Positions 5,273-7,713 of a stretch of 7,713 bases of DNA are shown here, piece by piece. The DNA is taken from contig CALCEA010000087.1 in the NCBI GenBank assembly GCA_937900675.1, positions 1 to 7,713 of the forward strand. Reading direction: 5' to 3'. Both the position numbers and the translations under genes were made by a program. This stretch comes from an uncultured Chitinophagaceae bacterium (GTDB lineage Bacteria > Bacteroidota > Bacteroidia > Chitinophagales > Chitinophagaceae). Under the pieces are notes generated by a model. It did not search any database, was not told where the DNA came from, and saw nothing but the letters and a program-made list of their open reading frames with translations. Each line of letters starts with the position of its first letter. Position 1 is the first letter of the stretch.

Positions 5273-7672
5273 GTGAATAATATACTTTTTAAGACAGAAG
5301 AAGAGAATGAGTTCATACCGCTTTTTTCGTTTAATGAGCAGGATATGGAAAATGAGCCAGCATTAGAAATGGAGGAGATGATTCCTATACTGCCATTAAG
5401 AAACACTGTGTTGTTTCCGGGGGTAGTCATTCCTATTACTGTGGGTAGAGATAAAAGTATACAGGCAGTGAAAGCGGCATTTGGGAAAGACAAATTAATT
5501 GGGGTAGTTTCTCAAATGGATGGCAATATTGAAGATCCTACTGCTGCAGATTTATGTAAGGTAGGAACGGTTGCCAAAGTGATCAAGATGATCAAGATGC
5601 AGGATGGAGGTACCACCATTATTATTCAAGGAAAGAAAAGATTTGAATTAATAGAAATGGTTGAGGTGGATCCTTTCTTTAAAGCCAAAGTGGCGATTAT
5701 TGAAGAAGAGAAGATCAGTAAGGAAGATCAGAATTTTCAGGCTTTATTAGCTACCATTAAAGATTTAGCGACTCAGATTATTCAATTGTCTCCTAATTTC
5801 CCTTCTGAAGCTGCGATGATTTTAAAGAATATAGAAAGTCCTTTATTCTTAATCAATTTTGTGAGTAGCAACTTGAATGTGTCCATTAATGAAAAACAAG
5901 CTTTGCTTGAATTAAATGGAATTACACCAAGAGCAGAAAAATTAATTCATTTTTTACAACAAGAATTACAATTTGTTGAATTAAAAAATAAGGTTGCCAA
6001 TAAGACTAGAACAGAATTAGACAAACAACAAAGAGATTATTTCTTACAACAACAATTAAAGAGTATCAAGGATGAATTAGGTGGAGATCCAAATGAGCGT
6101 GAGATTGTTGAAATGAAAAAGAAGTCTGAAAATAAAAAATGGCCTGAAACAGCTAAGAAATTATTTCAAACTGGCTTGGAGAAATTGGAAAGAATGCATC
6201 CAAGTACACCAGATTACTCTGTTGTATACAATCATTTAGATTTATTATTAGATCTACCATGGTTAGAGTACACAGATGATAATTATGATTTAAAGAATGC
6301 AAAAAAGGTTTTAGACAATGACCATTATGGTATGTCTAAAATTAAGAATAGAATTATTGAATATTTGGCGGTACTGAAATTAAAAGGAGACATGAAGAGT
6401 CCTATTTTGTGTTTCTTAGGTCCTCCAGGAATTGGAAAAACATCATTGGGAAGATCTATTGCTCATGCTATTGGTAGAAAATACACTAGAGTTAGTTTGG
6501 GTGGATTACATGATGAAAGTGAAATCAGAGGACATCGCAAAACCTATATTGGTGCTATGCCAGGAAGAATTATTCAAAGCATCAGAAAGGTAAAAACTTC
6601 TAATCCTGTAATGATCCTAGATGAGATTGATAAAATTGGTAAAGATTTAAGAGGAGATCCTTCAAGTGCTTTATTAGAAGTATTGGATCCGGAACAAAAT
6701 CATAGTTTCTATGATAATTATTTAGAATCAGAATATGATTTAAGTAAGACTTTATTTATTGCCACGGCAAATGATATTAGTCAGATTCAACCTGCATTAA
6801 GAGATCGATTAGAAATTATTGACTTAAGTGGTTATGCAGTAGAAGAGAAAATTGAAATTGCGAAAAGACATTTGTTGCCTAAACAAAAAGAAGCACATGG
6901 TTTGGATAAAATCAATTTCAAAATACAGGATAGTGTTTTAGAAAAAGTAATTGAAGATTATACTAGAGAGAGTGGTGTAAGAGAATTGGATAGACAGTTG
7001 GCTTCTATTATGAGATATCAAGCTAAAGAGTTGGCCTATAAGCACAAAGTGAAACCAACGGTTAGTAAGGCAGATTTAATCAAGATATTGGGTCAATCTA
7101 GATACAGCAATGATTTGTATAAGACAGTCAATATGCCTGGTGTTGCAGTTGGATTAGCTTGGACTTATGTTGGCGGAGATATTTTATTTATTGAAACTTT
7201 ATTGGCAGAAGGAAAAGGTGAATTGAAATTAACAGGTAATTTAGGTAATGTAATGAAAGAGAGTGCTACAACAGCATTAACTTATTTACAAGCGAATTAT
7301 AAGAAAATTGGCGTGGATCCTGAGTTGTTTAAAACCAAATCTATCCATGTGCATGTGCCAGAAGGTGCAGTGCCAAAAGATGGTCCTAGTGCCGGAATTA
7401 CAATGCTAACAGCATTAAGTTCTGCATTTACTGGTAGAAAGGTTAAACCATATTTAGCCATGACAGGGGAGATTACCCTGAGAGGTCAGGTTCTTCCTGT
7501 TGGAGGTATCAAAGAAAAGATACTTGCAGCTAAAAGAGCAGGGATGAAAGAGATAATTCTTTGCTGGCAAAATGAAAAAGATGTCAATGAAATTGATCAA
7601 AACTTCATCAAAGGGGTTCAATTTCATTATGTAAAAACCATGCAGCAAGTTTTAGACCTAGCATTGGTTTAA
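5273..7672 (+). CDS. lon: ATP-dependent protease Lon (LonA type)
   Basis: Lon is a cytoplasmic AAA+ serine protease that degrades misfolded and selected regulatory proteins. The 799 residues are normal for LonA. The N-terminal substrate-binding domain begins at PILPLRNTVLFPG (38-50), and a helical region spans about 205-340. The AAA+ module has Walker A GPPGIGKT (383-390), Walker B VMILDEID (446-453), sensor-1 N500, the arginine-finger region ALRDR (508-512), and sensor-2 in GVREL (568-572). The protease domain carries the catalytic serine S706 in PKDGPSAGIT (701-710) and lysine K747 in GGIKEK (744-749), so the enzyme looks active. The start is GTG at 5273, because an in-frame TAG lies just before it (5267-5269). 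The next start, ATG at 5345 (M25), would lose the EFIPL segment that I recall from related Lon proteins. It is a separate unit after the lipoprotein terminator, and no hairpin is seen in the 22 bases after its stop. Confidence 0.98.
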   Translation: MNNILFKTEEENEFIPLFSFNEQDMENEPALEMEEMIPILPLRNTVLFPGVVIPITVGRDKSIQAVKAAFGKDKLIGVVSQMDGNIEDPTAADLCKVGTVAKVIKMIKMQDGGTTIIIQGKKRFELIEMVEVDPFFKAKVAIIEEEKISKEDQNFQALLATIKDLATQIIQLSPNFPSEAAMILKNIESPLFLINFVSSNLNVSINEKQALLELNGITPRAEKLIHFLQQELQFVELKNKVANKTRTELDKQQRDYFLQQQLKSIKDELGGDPNEREIVEMKKKSENKKWPETAKKLFQTGLEKLERMHPSTPDYSVVYNHLDLLLDLPWLEYTDDNYDLKNAKKVLDNDHYGMSKIKNRIIEYLAVLKLKGDMKSPILCFLGPPGIGKTSLGRSIAHAIGRKYTRVSLGGLHDESEIRGHRKTYIGAMPGRIIQSIRKVKTSNPVMILDEIDKIGKDLRGDPSSALLEVLDPEQNHSFYDNYLESEYDLSKTLFIATANDISQIQPALRDRLEIIDLSGYAVEEKIEIAKRHLLPKQKEAHGLDKINFKIQDSVLEKVIEDYTRESGVRELDRQLASIMRYQAKELAYKHKVKPTVSKADLIKILGQSRYSNDLYKTVNMPGVAVGLAWTYVGGDILFIETLLAEGKGELKLTGNLGNVMKESATTALTYLQANYKKIGVDPELFKTKSIHVHVPEGAVPKDGPSAGITMLTALSSAFTGRKVKPYLAMTGEITLRGQVLPVGGIKEKILAAKRAGMKEIILCWQNEKDVNEIDQNFIKGVQFHYVKTMQQVLDLALV

Positions 7673-7682
7673 ACAAATAATG

Positions 7683-7690
7683 TAGCTTTG
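7683..7690 (+). promoter_or_regulatory. Promoter -7 box for the gene at the right edge
   Basis: TAGCTTTG matches TAnnTTTG exactly, 11 bases after the lon stop. A TTG at 7664-7666 lies 16 bases upstream, shorter than usual. Transcription would start at about 7695, on or next to an ATG. Confidence 0.45.
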
Positions 7691-7694
7691 TTAT

Positions 7695-7713
7695 ATGAGC
7701 AATAAAAGACAAA
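7695..7713 (+). CDS. Start of an unidentified gene, cut by the window end
   Basis: An ATG 22 bases after the lon stop opens a frame reading MSNKRQ up to the edge. Six residues are too few to identify a product. Support comes from position (immediately after lon on the same strand) and from the exact -7 box ending five bases before the ATG, which would make the mRNA leaderless or nearly so. It could equally be a chance ATG. Confidence 0.4.

Overview
The window looks like chromosomal DNA of an AT-rich Bacteroidota bacterium, most likely from the Chitinophagales/Chitinophagaceae side (the lineage is inferred, not computed). Supporting signs are several exact TAnnTTTG promoter boxes, the class-typical -7 element of this phylum; start codons preceded by A/T-rich leaders rather than Shine-Dalgarno sequences; a secreted GIN-domain (DUF2807) protein; a tiny Ala/Thr/Asp-rich lipoprotein; and Lon, Era and Der proteins of Bacteroidota type.

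Layout. Positions 1-81 hold, on the minus strand, a nearly complete TPP (THI-element) riboswitch whose controlled gene lies off the left edge; its probable promoter is at 86-93. Diverging from it on the plus strand is a secreted GIN-domain protein (165-953) with eight evenly spaced SGAS motifs, then a 12-helix MFS transporter (1025-2260) closed by a strong terminator. A canonical promoter (2326-2356) drives an initiator tRNA-fMet (2369-2440), followed by a second terminator whose T-run ends two bases before the start codon of era (2488-3360). Next is der (3439-4782). A textbook Bacteroidota promoter (4848-4879), a 57-residue lipoprotein gene (4919-5092) and a perfect terminator form a compact monocistronic unit. 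The largest gene, lon (5273-7672), starts with GTG and has a leader with three nested inverted repeats. A further gene appears to begin at 7695 and runs off the right edge.

Functionally, the centre is a translation/ribosome-assembly block: initiator tRNA, Era (30S maturation) and Der (50S maturation). Lon supplies ATP-dependent protein quality control. The flanks are envelope functions (GIN protein, MFS transporter, lipoprotein) and thiamine-dependent regulation. All complete genes in the window are on the plus strand. There is no mobile element, CRISPR array or gene-free stretch over 300 bases.

The window is mostly conserved housekeeping DNA, and I see no clearly new multi-gene system. The items most worth a second look are the foldable lon leader, the tRNA-terminator-era junction with almost no room for a leader, the highly expressed-looking small lipoprotein, and the regular SGAS repeat.
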